The notes beneath the pieces are model-generated. The model saw only the letters and a list, made by a program, of their open reading frames with translations, had not been told where the DNA came from and did not search any database. Made by a program: the position numbers and the translations under genes. Of a stretch of 64,000 nucleotides of DNA, positions 39,524 to 51,715 are shown in pieces; position 1 is the stretch's first letter, and every line of letters begins with the position of its first letter. Location of the stretch: positions 15,758,215 through 15,822,214 of the forward strand of contig OW028574.1 in assembly GCA_932294295.1 (NCBI GenBank). The letters are read 5' to 3'. The DNA comes from Alitta virens. Taxonomy: Eukaryota; Annelida; Polychaeta; Phyllodocida; Nereididae.

Positions 39524-39959
39524 AAGCCGCATAAGCCAACCTTGTTTACTCCCCAATTCTTCCATTAACCGACAGACTTCCTATATCCGCAGTCATTACT
39601 ACGATCTGCAACTATCTAAATAAACAACGAAGAACATTATACGAACAGATCAGCTAATTTTCTGGCTGATCCTCGCACTATATAAGCCTAATAACTCGTC
39701 CTGCCGTGTGGGATCAAGGTCTCTCTGTCTCATTTTTACTATGCCTTGTGCAGTCTATTCTTTCAGCTGATGAACAAGCAGAAACATCCTCAAGAATTAT
39801 TCAAGATTGTGTGCAAGTAAAGATGAATTAAAAACAACTCTAACAAATGCACAATTAATGTGTAATCACTTCAATTTTAATTTATATTACTGTAACCCAT
39901 ACCTTCTTATTTTTGTTTTCTATTCATATTATATGTTCACAAATGTAAAAGATTAGTTA

Positions 39960-40190
39960 CTTTAATTAAAAACGGTCCGTCAAATGGAACCTAGACAAAG
40001 CTAGACATCTTCTGCTATACGATGCAACTTGGCACTAAAGGGAACTGTCTGGCTATAGCTGGCTACTCAAAGTCAGATCTTAAAGTCCATATTTATGATA
40101 TCTTCGATCAATTCCTTACATTTACCAAGGTGTAAGCCGAATATTCGATAGAAGTAGACAGAAGCAGCTGGCTTTAGTCTGTTATAGTTA
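39960..40190 (+). repeat. dispersed repeat family C, copy 2
   Basis: Contains CTAGACAAAGCTAGACATC, CTTCTGCTATACGATGC, TATAGCTGGCTACTCAAAG-CAGATCT, TTACCAAGGTGTAAGC and GACAGAAGCAGCTGGCTTTA. The same ordered series occurs in copy 3 on the other strand. Confidence 0.75.
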
Positions 40191-40493
40191 CAACTAATGT
40201 CACTCAAATTGCATCTTCACGAATTTATTGCAATCAAGCTCCATACTAATCCTGAGCTCACTCTTACTTTTAGTATCACTCCCTCCACTGAACCCTTAAA
40301 GTGTGTGCAAGTCATTACAACAAAAGATTGGTTTCCGATGGCCTTCAGATGACCTGGGCTGCACTGCTAACGACATTGTGCTGCAGCTGCTTGGCTTTTA
40401 TTGATGGGCGTTGCTAGGCACATGCAGGACCTGCAGGTGCTCCTTCTGTCTTACAACCCTGCCCTGCATCCATCAGCAAAGTCATTACAACAC

Positions 40494-40511
40494 AACAGCA
40501 GCAGCAGCAGC
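40494..40511 (+). repeat. (CAG)n microsatellite
   Basis: About six CAG triplets after ACAA. Confidence 0.85.
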
Positions 40512-41631
40512 AACTTTGCTTTCTTTCTTCCCATCCGTTCTGCTCTTTCACCTCTTTCAGCCTCTTTGTTTTAGCTCAAACATGTTCCCAGACTTCCATC
40601 TAGATTCTATTTTTACGACAGCATTTTGACTGTATCCCGAAAAATATCATTGTACGTTTTATCTTTAATATTGTTGTTCATATATTTTATACATAATTAA
40701 TTGTCGCAGTATTATATAGCGGAAAAACTTTTACGACCACATCAACATTAAGATCACTTTGCATGACTTCAAATTTTATTGTCACTTTTACATTTTTCCT
40801 TTATCATGATTTTCTCCTTTTTTCCAGTTATATGCACTTCAGCAGAACAGATTAAATAACAACCTCTTCTTACGACCAAAAGCCTCAATTTCAAGTAAAA
40901 AACCAATAAAATAAATCTACATAATCTATAATTGTGATACCTGATCCTTATATAATATAATTATTTCGGCGTAGTGCTATCAATTACATGCTTCACAGCA
41001 CTCATATTATTTGCAATTGACTCATTCACTTTTTGGAATGTATGACTCAACTTTCCAGCAATACACATAAATGGCAATAATAGTTTTCTATGAAGGATAG
41101 ACTGTGATTCAATGGTCTGCTACTAAATGGACATGTTACGAAACATGATTAAATTACATACTACATTGCAGTTCAGACAATGAATAGATATTATTTTCTG
41201 TCAACTGTTATCAAAATAAAACATCAGAGAACTGTACATAGCTAGCTCTTAAGAAATGGACAGACTACACTGGTTTGACAAGAAGCCAGACCACCCTACA
41301 CAGGAGAAATGAGAGAGACAATTGTGGTCGTATTACAGAAGCCATCCATCATATGGACTTGGCACAAGTGGCACTCTCTATTGTGAAAATTCGTGTAAGT
41401 TTACGTGTCCACAGAGCCGCTCAGATACTTATTCCCAGATATCGCAGAGATCCATCACCCCATTCATTTTCCTTGACAATTCCACACAGTGTACAATTTC
41501 ATTAGGGCCCCCATCAAGACAAAAAGGTTGCCCTCTACATAAGCAATGAAGACTGGTTGATGCAGTGCTGCCATTATTCTTTCATTATTTTTTTTCTTCC
41601 TTTTGTTTTCTTTGTTTTTTTTTCTACTCGA

Positions 41632-41760
41632 TGGCGGCGCTGTTTGCTGACCTCTCCAGCGCAGGAAGTATAAAACGATGACAACAAACATGCCCTCGTG
41701 GCGCCCACGTGCTGCCTTGACGTCGGTCACGTTCGCTCGTTTGCGTGATGAACTTCGTCT
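41632..41760 (+). promoter_or_regulatory. candidate CpG-rich promoter
   Basis: About 15 CpGs in 125 bases in an otherwise CpG-poor window. Motifs in order: GATGGCGGC (YY1-like), GCAGGAAGT (ETS-like), TATAAAA at about 41669, CCCACGTG (E-box) and TTGACGTCGGTCACG (CRE-like). A long pyrimidine tract lies just upstream (41575-41630). The orientation follows the TATA box and the downstream splice donor. It is antisense to FUT8. Confidence 0.4.
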
Positions 41761-41858
41761 GCTTGCCTTGTTTGTGTATTTTAATGATTGTCTGGTGTTA
41801 CGTATCTCAATGGGGACCTACCTCTCTCTTGCTACTTCGCCATACTATTTGATCTCAG
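41678..41858 (+). CDS. candidate first coding exon, product unknown
   Basis: An ATG at 41678 (a second in-frame ATG at 41690) opens a frame starting MTTNMPSWRPRAALTSVTFA, continuing LRDELRLLALFVYF and reaching SPYYLISG. At that point a near-consensus donor CAG|GTGAGG falls at 41858/41859. Read on, the frame meets a stop at 41882. It lies directly downstream of the CpG-rich candidate promoter; if TATAAAA is used, the first ATG would sit upstream of the usual start point, so the second is likelier. No homologue or following exon is recognised; a MITE remnant and a transposon follow at once. It could also be a noncoding first exon. Confidence 0.25.
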
Positions 41859-41876
41859 GTGAGGTAGGACACATTC

Positions 41877-41938
41877 CCAGATAGCATCTGACATCGGATT
41901 GACGCGAACCAACATCGGGCCAATATCAGGCCAACTGA
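41877..41938 (+). mobile_element. truncated MITE (left end only)
   Basis: CCCAGATAGCATCTGACATC followed by repeated CATCGG/TATCAGG units resembles the left end of the MITE at 16046. It stops where the TA-flanked transposon begins, and no matching right end follows that transposon. Confidence 0.6.
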
Positions 41939-41940
41939 TA

Positions 41941-42833
41941 TTTCCCGTTGTACAAATGTACGCAGCCTTAATTGTTAAAAGAATGTTAATTTCTTCCGGA
42001 ATTAAATTTCTTTGGATATCCGACTGCTAAATTAATGTCTGCCAAGCAGGGTTGACCTATTATATCTGCCATGAAAATCACGATACCCCTCTAGGTATGC
42101 TAACAAAAATCTACAACATGAAGGAAATGTAGGCCTACTTCCCTCTTGAAGTTGACATCAATTCCTCTTGGCAAAATAACATCACCTGAGGGATGACAAA
42201 CGTTTAATGAAAACAATCATCAAAAGATTTTTTTTCTCCTTTGATCTTCCCTGCCAAACAAATTCAAAACGCAACATCAGAAATTCAAACTTACAAAAAG
42301 AAATCTGTTTGAAAAAGCCATCCTACCCGAGAAACTTTGAACAGCATTCGACAATAATATTAAACACATTCAAAATTTTTCCACAACAACAATACGAGCG
42401 AGACGTCATGTCAAATGGCGAATTTATTCCGTATGGTGCAATCAGTCGTGAAAAGATAAGGAATATATTCATGAAGAATATTCCTGAAGATTCCATCAGC
42501 GCAAAGCCAGGATCAAGGGGGGCTTGGATCAATCTGGTTTTCTTAATGACATTTAATGTCTGCTGCTATCGTCAGTATCTTGCAGTAATCTTATTTCCTG
42601 GGGAACTTCTCTTTCGTCTGGATTCGTACGTCGTCTGTGTGCATGGCTTACGCAATGGCGCCAAATGATTTGTTGCCAATGCGCTAGATGGCGCGCAATA
42701 TAATGAGTAAATAGCTGTGATTGGCTTCGTTTGGAGCACGTGGAGATAAAAACACAACAGCAGAGCCGTGATGACACTCCAGTGAGCAAAATTTCCTTGT
42801 TTTTGAACAATTAATGCTGCGTACAACGGGAAA
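41941..42833. mobile_element. 893-bp TIR transposon flanked by TA
   Basis: The left end TTTCCCGTTGTAC (41941) and the right end GTACAACGGGAAA (42833) are inverted repeats. Both continue GCAGC-TTAATTGTT, with a 7-base insertion on the left. Each end abuts a TA dinucleotide, consistent with Tc1/mariner-like target duplication. The interior holds a 153-codon plus-strand frame (42207-42668) with PYGAISREKIRNIFMKNIPE that I do not recognise. No DDE transposase is evident, so the element is probably nonautonomous. Confidence 0.75.
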
Positions 42834-43275
42834 TAGGAGAACTTCCCGAGTTGAAATCATGTTAGCAAAGTTTAAAATGTCGTTACCTAAGAAGTCCTTG
42901 GGAGCTGCTTCCAAGGAACTTGGCAGCGGAGTGCCTTTTATGCATAAATAAGACTAACAGAAACCGTTGGAACAAATAATTAAAGAGAGCGGTAGAAATC
43001 AGAGCGTCATTGATGAAACAGTAAACCAGCATCTGTATGTCTCCACTAATGTCATTATTCTAAATTTAGCCAACAATTTCACAGAGTTCTCCACTCAATA
43101 CAGGAACTAACTATCTGTCTAAATAATTAGTCCCTCTCCTACAACCTTTTCTTTTTCATTACGAAATTACTTTTACAATAGACCTCGTACTTGTCAAAAT
43201 GAGTAGACATATTATGAATCATCAATAATATCCAGGTCCATAATGAATCCATTCACTTTACTAGTTAACAGAATA

Positions 43276-43633
43276 CAGGGTATAAAATAAGCGTGTAACG
43301 ATCCCAAAATGTGCAGTGATCAATGTGAAATGTGCAGTGATCATCCTGATTTTAACCATGTATGTTAAAAATTTGATTCATTAAATTTAGAATAAAAGAC
43401 ATGCATGCATTTGATACTTTGATTCTCGTCTCTAGTTATATTTCCCTCATACTTAACATATATGTGAACTGGCATATTGATATTTTTGCCATCACACTTT
43501 TCACAACATTGTTAATAACTTTCTATTTCGTAACTCGCACGATTCTGTGTCCGATGGCGCTGAGATGTTTTCCTTTACACGCAGATATTTCGTGAAATGT
43601 GCAGTGATCACTTTTTTTTTATTTTATACCCTG
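43276..43633. mobile_element. 358-bp hAT-like nonautonomous element with 8-bp TSD
   Basis: Perfect 15-bp inverted ends CAGGGTATAAAATAA. Flanks are ACAGAATA (43268-43275) and ACAGAATG (43634-43641), an 8-bp target duplication with one mismatch. A subterminal motif AATGTGCAGTGATCA occurs three times, twice near the left end and once near the right. CAGGG ends plus an 8-bp duplication are typical of hAT elements. No transposase is encoded. Confidence 0.88.
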
Positions 43634-45286
43634 ACAGAATGCAATGGATATGAAATTTAACCTTGAAACTCCCAAATAAACAGTAAGAAATAAACAACAA
43701 AGAGCAAGTAAAGACACGAAAAAGAGGTAGCTGAGTTTTGACAAATATACAGCAGCAGTGAGCATCAACACTGAGTGGCATTAGCCTATTGACTTAGAGC
43801 TTTGTTCTTCTTCTTCTGTCATGGACACTCACACAAACTCTGTCACACTTTGCAATTTGCTCTCTACTTTCAATGAGATGCACATATGCTGTGTCAGGTG
43901 CTGGAGTTGCCAGAATGGCCCCTGCAGATTACTGTAGTCCTCACTCCCTGTCAAAGATGTACTGCACACTCACGTCCCAGCCTCACCACCCAAGTCTCTG
44001 TTGGATATAGGCCCAGGAAAAATACTAGGCAATACCTCAGAAGTGCAAATGGCTGTGGTCTAGCATAAATTGAGTGCTTCCTGAAACCTCCAAAGGCCAT
44101 AGAGTGAAGCAAGGGATCTGGCACAGCTTAAGTGTGACATATCACTGCAAAATACTGAAATTGCTCTTCTCAGTAGTTCAGCTGGCGACTTCTAACAAAC
44201 AAAAAGATTATTGCGGATATTTGACCTTCAAAGTAACAACTGTCCGAACGTAGGACTGGACACAGAGTAGACCAAGTTTGTCCTTGCTTGAGGGTGGGTT
44301 TATGATTAATATTGTAATTAGACAGCTCATGTCAATACCTCCAGCTGTGGAGCATAGCTAAATTAACCTTGGCTTGATTCACTGCTATATATATACAAGT
44401 TACATTATCTAAGGGTAACAGGATCCGGATAATGCAAAGCTAAGGATGCTGAAAGGAGGATGCTGCAGGTAACGAGCTCATACATCCTAGAATAGCATCT
44501 GAGAGGCATCAGTGCAGCAGCAGCAGCTGCAGCAGAATCCCTGTCTCATCTTTTTCATTAGCCCTAAGTCTGACCACAAACCCATGTGGTGCAGCATGTC
44601 AAAACTATGAAGAGACTGCTCTGAAGAGATTTTTGAAGCATTACCAACAATCTTGCCTCTTTTTTATGGCAAATATATCAGGCCAGGGGACGTCACTTCA
44701 TCCCATTTGCGTCATTTTTAATACTCCCCCGGTGGGCTGTGTGCAATCAATTTGGATATCCCAAATACTCCTCTACCAACAGATTGGTGGTGACACAGTA
44801 GGGACCTTGTCAGCCAGCTTAAGCTGCACAGGTTGAAGACTGACAGTCCACCAAGAGGTAAGGCACTCTTACTGGGTCTTACTGTTGATATGCTGCAGTT
44901 ATCAAGCTCAAAGATGGACAGGGCAGGAAACTGCTAGGCCCCAGATAAGCCAAGGATGGCAAAGAGATATTGAAGGCACAAGATGCATGGCAAAAGGTTC
45001 AGCCCCAGTCTCCTGCGTGACATCCATCACTGTCAGCATGTCAGGCAAGGACACCAAGAACCAAAGCTGATTTAAGCACCTTACTACATCACAAAGACAG
45101 GAGTCTCCAGGACCCATCCCACAAATAACTCTTTCTGAATCTTCCTCCCCACTATCTCCTCATTGTGCCCTTTTCTCTTTCGGTCTTACTCTACTCTTTC
45201 TTGCATGAAGAGCCATCACCTCCCATTTCGTGTAGTGCTGCCCAAATTGATGGAGGCACCAGGAGGGGTCCCATCCACAGGACCCA

Positions 45287-45299
45287 AGGTCATTGACCT
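45287..45299. promoter_or_regulatory. perfect IR1 nuclear-receptor site
   Basis: AGGTCATTGACCT is an exact inverted repeat of AGGTCA with a 1-base spacer, the arrangement bound by EcR/USP and FXR/RXR heterodimers. Further AGGTCA half-sites lie within 180 bases (about 45410 and 45465). Single-site evidence. Confidence 0.35.
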
Positions 45300-46539
45300 G
45301 CCCCTTTGTGCTACAACAGGACCTTAGGGGACCTCTTCTTCCTGGCCCTTTGACGTCCTTGTCATTTGTCCAGCCCAATGTCCTGTCATACAGAATTAAC
45401 GCACCATAGGTCATTAGGAACAGAAGCACTCTTTAGGCCACCACTACCCCATTTAATAACTGACCCAGGTCATCTAATGTCCATGTTTGTTGTTCCAGCC
45501 CCTTGACTTTAGAGCCTGTCCCTACCTTGAACTTGTCATATTTTGCAATGCATCAATGTAACATTACCCAGTCAACCCACGATTTGTATTAATAGCATCC
45601 TTCGAATTTTTCACTTTTTCATTTTTTCTCCGATTATGCCATCACCATAGAACATACATCACAACATCACAAAGAACTTTATCGTGTTAATATTGATGTT
45701 ATTAATTTACTGAATTCCATATGAAAACCACTATAACAACAAATCAACCTTTTCTAACTGAACATTGACACACCCATTCATAAACTGCAGTCAATTAGCC
45801 ATTTGCATAATGGTCCTGACCAATCTTAACAACAAGATCAGATGATGTACAAATCACGCAGGCCTACTCCAAGAGTCTCAGTAGATATTGGCAATTGGAC
45901 ATAAAACCCAGCCAGACACGTGGGCACGTGCAATGCAGGGATAATGGCACCCTCAGTCCTATCTAATCTCAATAATGTTTACGACAGAGCTCTGATTGAA
46001 CCGAGAAACTTGTGTAGCCTGAAGGTCAGCACAAACCATTAGCTGTGTATGTAGTGGGACATCCCTGCACCTGATTCGGTTGAGGAGTCGTCTGCCTAGG
46101 GCAGAGTCCCCAGGGCCCTAGACACCTGCCCCAGTCTCCTCATTACGATGACTTACTTTGCCATCAGCCTGTCTTATAGTCTGCATGCTATAAATATTGA
46201 TATCATCATATACAACAGATCGATAGGCACCAAGTAATGTCTGTATGTTGATGCTGAAGCCTTTTGAAAGATGTGGTTCACAAAGGTTTTGGTTTTTTTG
46301 TACATTCAATCCTTATGTATCTCACATTACAACCGCATGATTGCCTGCACACCTTCTCATACAATTTACAAACTGCATGAACAAAGCACTACTAATTACC
46401 ACCCATTCTCTTCTATCCTATTGCTTGAAACTGTAACACCTGGTGCGGTAACATGCATCAGCTATTTTGTTGGTAGTGCGAGGCGAGGTGTCAGAAATAC
46501 TAAGAAGACATATTGCTAATGTATGTAACAGCTGTCCCC

Positions 46540-47130
46540 AGACATATGATATATTACAAAATAATATCATATGGCTAGTAGAAATCCTGACTTCTGATTG
46601 GCTGAGAGCCATGCAATATTTTCATATATTGCACGGCTATATTGCACGGTACATTTTAGGTGGTTGAATAATATAAACAAATCATTATACCTTCCTTAAA
46701 TGAATAAAGGTCAATTACACTGTAACAATAACTGATTTATTTTATTTGCCGCATTTTGCGTAACAGGTAATTTCGTTTGCGTGTCTAAAATGTAAACAAC
46801 CTCTTTCACTAAAACCATGTACGTTTTGTGGTCAATTGAAATCAATACCATTTTTGAAGCTCAAAACAGTTTTGGGTTGCCAATATAACTACAAACATGT
46901 GTAAAATTAAAGGAAATAATGAATGAAAAAAAAAAAAAATGATCGAGTAAAATAGGCCCTTCATTTTTCTGCCAAATTAATATATATTGTACCAAACAGT
47001 CCCTTTTATTCGTGTAAATAGAAATGCATATAATATAACAATTGCTGCACAGTGTCTCGTGCAATATCAGTCGTCTTCGTAACATAAAAACAGATATTGC
47101 ACGAGACACTGTGCAGTAATTGTATATTAA
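46540..47130 (+). repeat. dispersed repeat family D, copy 2, ending in a hairpin
   Basis: Matches copy 1 (9690-10345) block by block from TTCTGATTGGCTGAGAGCC to CACAGTGTCTCGTGCAATA. The right end is a strong foldback: 47031-47067 pairs with 47094-47129 over about 36 bases (GCACAGTGTCTCGTGCAATAT inverted), with a 26-base loop. The left end carries ATTGCACGG twice. Noncoding. Confidence 0.8.
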
Positions 47131-50100
47131 TGCCTTCTACATCGCAAGTTGCTCGAACTGGCAAGGCAGCATGAAGTAGTAAATAAAGTTAGACACAACA
47201 GAGTTGAACAGGAACAAAGTATGTTGATGGGATTTCACAATTCGTGGGAAATGCATTGTGGGCTTTCCTTAGAGATGTTTTGGTTGTGTGACACAGCATC
47301 ATTAAACCAATTGACAGGAGATAATTCCTGGCTCAGACCAACATTGTATCTGTAATTTCCCAGAAAAGTATCGTAATTGCAGCCACGGAATTGCCAAATC
47401 TAGTTTTGTCAGGCAGCTTTTCACCAGCATGTTGATGACTCGCATTGTTCGGGAAATTAAGCAAATTGAATGAGAAGGGAAAATGAAACAAATTGCAGAA
47501 GGACACAAAGCTCTTGTCATTAGGAATAATGCAGGCTTAAATCGATACAAATCTGGATCCCATCATAGAAAACACACCTGAACCACTCTACAAAAAGGTC
47601 ATCCCTTGACCAAATCGTTGCAAGCAAAACACTGATCAGCATCCAACAGAGACAGTTTCCTTAGAGACAGCAATAGCATTACCACAGGGACATCATTAAT
47701 TACTGATCCCTTTTTTTTTCAATGGTATTTGCAAACAGTAAGTCATTAATTTCATTATCAGTCAGGAAGTTTGGGGTATGACTTATTTGTCAGTTTCACG
47801 ATGTTCTATGCTCTGCATGAAAAACAAGATCATACACATTAATTTTGATTATTGGAATAGATAGGTCATGTCAGATGACCCTCAGCTAAGATTCGAGTCT
47901 CCCTTGTCCTTCATTTGGAGGCAAGATAAATTCCCTTACAACATTTGATGTGTGTTCTAGTTTTGGTTTCATATTACAAACGTCTTCACACCAGACATTA
48001 GAATCTTTCTCGTGTCTCACAATTAACAAAGACATGTCCCCCTGCATGACCACAAAACCCCTCTGGTTCATCAATGATTCAAAGTAGCCAGACAAGTAGA
48101 TGAAATATTTCTCCCAGGGCTTTGTATTATTCTCCAGATTCTGACAGCAACCGTGTTAATAAACGGAACATGCAATTCAAACTCACACTGCATGGGCGAG
48201 GGAAAAACTCCTTCCAAAGACAATTGGCCATGTCTAATTTTTGAGTGCTCAAATATGTTGTTATATTGTTCTTTGGCAGAGCACGTTGCAGAGCACGTTG
48301 CAGAGCTTTTTTTATTATTGCTTTGTGTCTTTATTATTGTTCCACATGTCTTCATTATGTCCCAGATTGTACACAGGAGATGCCTTGTAGTTATATCAAG
48401 ATCGCATAACATTTCCATGAACATCCTGTAATCAAATAGCAGCAGAACCTCCACAGAACAAATCACTCTAAGACCCCCTCACAATCAAGACAACCCAAGT
48501 GTATATTCTCCATTGTGTTTCACCTTCTGTTCAGACCACATCGCCATTAAGGCCAATAACATCAGCATCAAAAGGTTGTCTGCATTGGTAGTTTCTGATG
48601 TATATATGTCCTTCACAGTCACCAATCACACTCTTTGACTAAATATAATAAATATAGTCTTACTACAATGCTACTTGATTCTAAATCCTTTGTACAACTG
48701 CACACAGAACTAAAGAGTATTTTGTAGCATTTACTGAAGCCAAATGCCAAATTCCACGACTCCGCGACAAAAGTGTGGAAGTGTGGTTACAAGAGGTAAC
48801 GAGATTAGCACCAGTTCTTCACCAGTCTTCACCAGTGAATCGTCAGTTTTAAGGACATAGTTGGCATGCAAGAGGGCGAGTCTATTAATGCAATCAAGCT
48901 GGTTGGCATTGACAGACTGGGATCCAGCAGACAGGAGAATTCTGCCCATTGAGTGCCTTGGGGAAGCTCAAGCACCTTCAATCACCACTATTTCTACCAT
49001 CAAGGCATTAGACCCATTCACTCAAGGGTGCTGATGGCCACCAAATTGCCAGAGGAATATTGACTGCTTCGTTAAGTGCCCTGATAGCAGGTTAGTGAGG
49101 ACTGACTGCCAAGATTTTATTGCATAACTCCAACACCAAACATATTCTCTAGCACCACTCATATTCAAGCCAAAGCCACAGTGTGCTTACAATGACAGTC
49201 ACATACTAGATTTCCCCTCTACAGTTAGTGATTCCATCACAGAGTGACTAGACAACAAAAAACCAGGAATGCCCCATCAAATATGAGTACCGAGCCAAAG
49301 TGAATATGAGACCCTCCAGCTAGGCAGCTAAAGTAACTCAGTCTTGGATATTGTAGGCATTACAAACGGGAACATCAATTTAAAATGTCAATATTGTTTT
49401 CAATATCAGATTAGAAGTCCTCACATGCAATAGGTTACTAACCAATGAAAACCAACCAGTACAAATCTGAACACATGTGGGTTTGCGTGAGTAACCTTTG
49501 TCTTTTTTCATTTGTAACAGGATACCATCAACACATTGTTAACACGCACTGCTATGCCGAGTCCAGTGCCTGGGGAAATATGCCTTTCTCTGAAAGTTGC
49601 TATACAGTGTGTATACAATATGTAGATCTCTAAGGATTTCTACTGTAAACAATTTCATATAAGGAACCAACTTCCAAGTTAGTTCAGTATTAGTTTTTCC
49701 AATGTAGAGGCAACAAATGGAAGGGCGTCAATGCCATCAAGGTAATGACTCGTGGCAGTTCATTTTGATCTCAGCTTTCAGAAACACTTCATTAAGGGGA
49801 ACGCGCAGCTGCGGCATGCTCCAGCACTAATCATATTATCTCTCACAGATTAAATTGGAAGAGCTAAGAAAAAACACACAGCATCACTGAGGAGCTTTGG
49901 CCACAAGAGAGTTTGAAAGACATTAAAGCCAGGTCATTATGTCATGTCATTGTCAGCAGTGTCAACCAAATCATGGCCCGAGAAATTATAGGCAGGACAT
50001 CCACCTGGGGAGCCTGATTGAGGCTGCTGATTTGCCAGATAGTTTGGTGGCCTTGCAACCTTTTAATGAAATTCCCCCCAAAAAAATGTTTCAGGAGTAA

Positions 50101-50512
50101 TGACAATGCATTAGTGTCAACTTCAAACCCTTCAGAAAGGACAGAAAGCCTGTTGTGACAGTTGAACACAAGCCATTGAACATGTGTCACCAGTTATTAA
50201 ACACGTTGAACTGGGTCTTTTGTGTTAGGTGGCATTTCAGAAAGACACTCAAATAAACAAGATGTGCAGTACAACTCACTGATCAGATTGAGATAAGAAC
50301 TGTCAAAAATGGTCCCAGCTACAAAATGTAAAAGAGAAATGACATTAGATGGTGGAAGTGTCATTAAATTGCACAAGTGCAATAGAAGTTAGTGTGTAAC
50401 CATCATTTGAAACCTACGTCAATCAATATAAAATAAACTTCTAGCATTGCCCTTTAAAATTTCAATTGCCAGATGCCTATCAATATACTCCACCGCAGTG
50501 CATGTGACTTAC

Positions 50513-50912
50513 AACTGACACAGTTAAATGCCATTTTGACGACCACGTGTGCGTCTACTTCTATTTTAAGGTTAGCAATAAAGGATGGAATCATGGAGTA
50601 TGCCAGGGAGTCCACGTATGTCCTATTCTTTCTATTCAACAGAACACTGGTCATTCTTCTTGGCTCATTGCCTGAATAGGGGTGAATGCAGCCAAGCACA
50701 CTCCATACAGCTCGCTTCAGCAGTTCCATATAAGGCATTGTACCTTCCACATCTACATGAATCGCTCTGTCTAAGACATTATGCCCACTTCGTAAAGCTC
50801 GCTTGAGAAACTGCATGGAGATAATGCGTCTTCCATAAACCCTGCGGCTCGTGAAAAAATCCACCAAAATGATAATGGCGATTTCAACTCGTTCCCACAC
50901 AATTAAGCTGAG
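50513..50912 (-). CDS. candidate internal exon, product unknown
   Basis: A 400-base open segment lies between a good acceptor (pyrimidine-rich, TTCCTTCCATTCAG; a second AG 5 bases in) and a consensus donor T|GTAAGTC. Phases are 0 in and 1 out. The 133-residue reading includes IVWERVEIAIIILVDFF, SRRVYGRRIISMQFLKRALR, YMELLKRAVWSVLGCIHPYS and VDAHVVVKMAFNCVS. The same frame stays open beyond both sites (168 codons from 50960 to 50454). I recognise no family; two LLKRA/FLKRA segments are weakly alike. It lies on the FUT8 strand, but its exit phase (1) cannot join the stem exon (entry phase 2) and its sequence is not FUT8. Chance is possible. Confidence 0.25.
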
Positions 50913-51581
50913 CTGAATGGAAGGAAATTGTAAGAATGATTCCCACAAACTACATGGCAATGTACATTTAGATTTGTCTAGGCATATACATTAGAGCAAG
51001 ACTTTAACAAACTCTTGTTTATCTTAAATGGCATATAGTTTAAAGAGAAAAGATAACTAGGATCACGTTCATCAATTACAAATGCATATTTGCATTAAAA
51101 AGCTGTGCTGTAAGAGTATATCAAATAATGTTTATGGGGAAAATAACAAGAAGCTATTCCTCATCCATTTCAGTCAGCTTTCAGTCAGCTTTTAGAACTT
51201 TTCAAACATATCTCTAGTGACAACAACACCCACAGATACTTCTGTGTTTTTGATTACCGGTGAATCCCACTGGGTCATAACAAGTCATCGATCTCTTTCC
51301 GTTTGTCACAGCGAGATTCTTCAAAACAACAGGGTGACAGTTGATGACCAAGCAACTCTCTCAGAGATTGGAGTAATGGAGATGAGGGCATTTAGAAGCT
51401 AAGTCGTCCCATGTCATGACCAGAAAGCATCTGCAAGGGCAATAAAGCCAATGACAGACTGGCCCTGGCCAAGCCAATGGCTAATAAAACACACGAGCAT
51501 CTGCCACAGACTGAGGAACTCCCTCTCTGCCCTGATTTACAATTCTGCCTTAAGATCTCTTAACTACAGTGTAGGCCCAAT

Positions 51582-51715
51582 GAGCTACACACAACTTAAG
51601 CTAAATAGAAACCGAATGCACGAGTACAACAAATTACGATTTTAGAAAGTTGCTACACCCAACTTGAGCTAAATACAAACCAAATCTAGGAGTACAACAA
51701 ATTAAGATTTCTGTC
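51582..51715 (+). repeat. two-unit ~67-bp tandem duplication
   Basis: GCTACAC-CAACTT-AGCTAAAT...GAGTACAACAAATTA occurs twice in tandem with about 12% mismatches. Confidence 0.85.
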
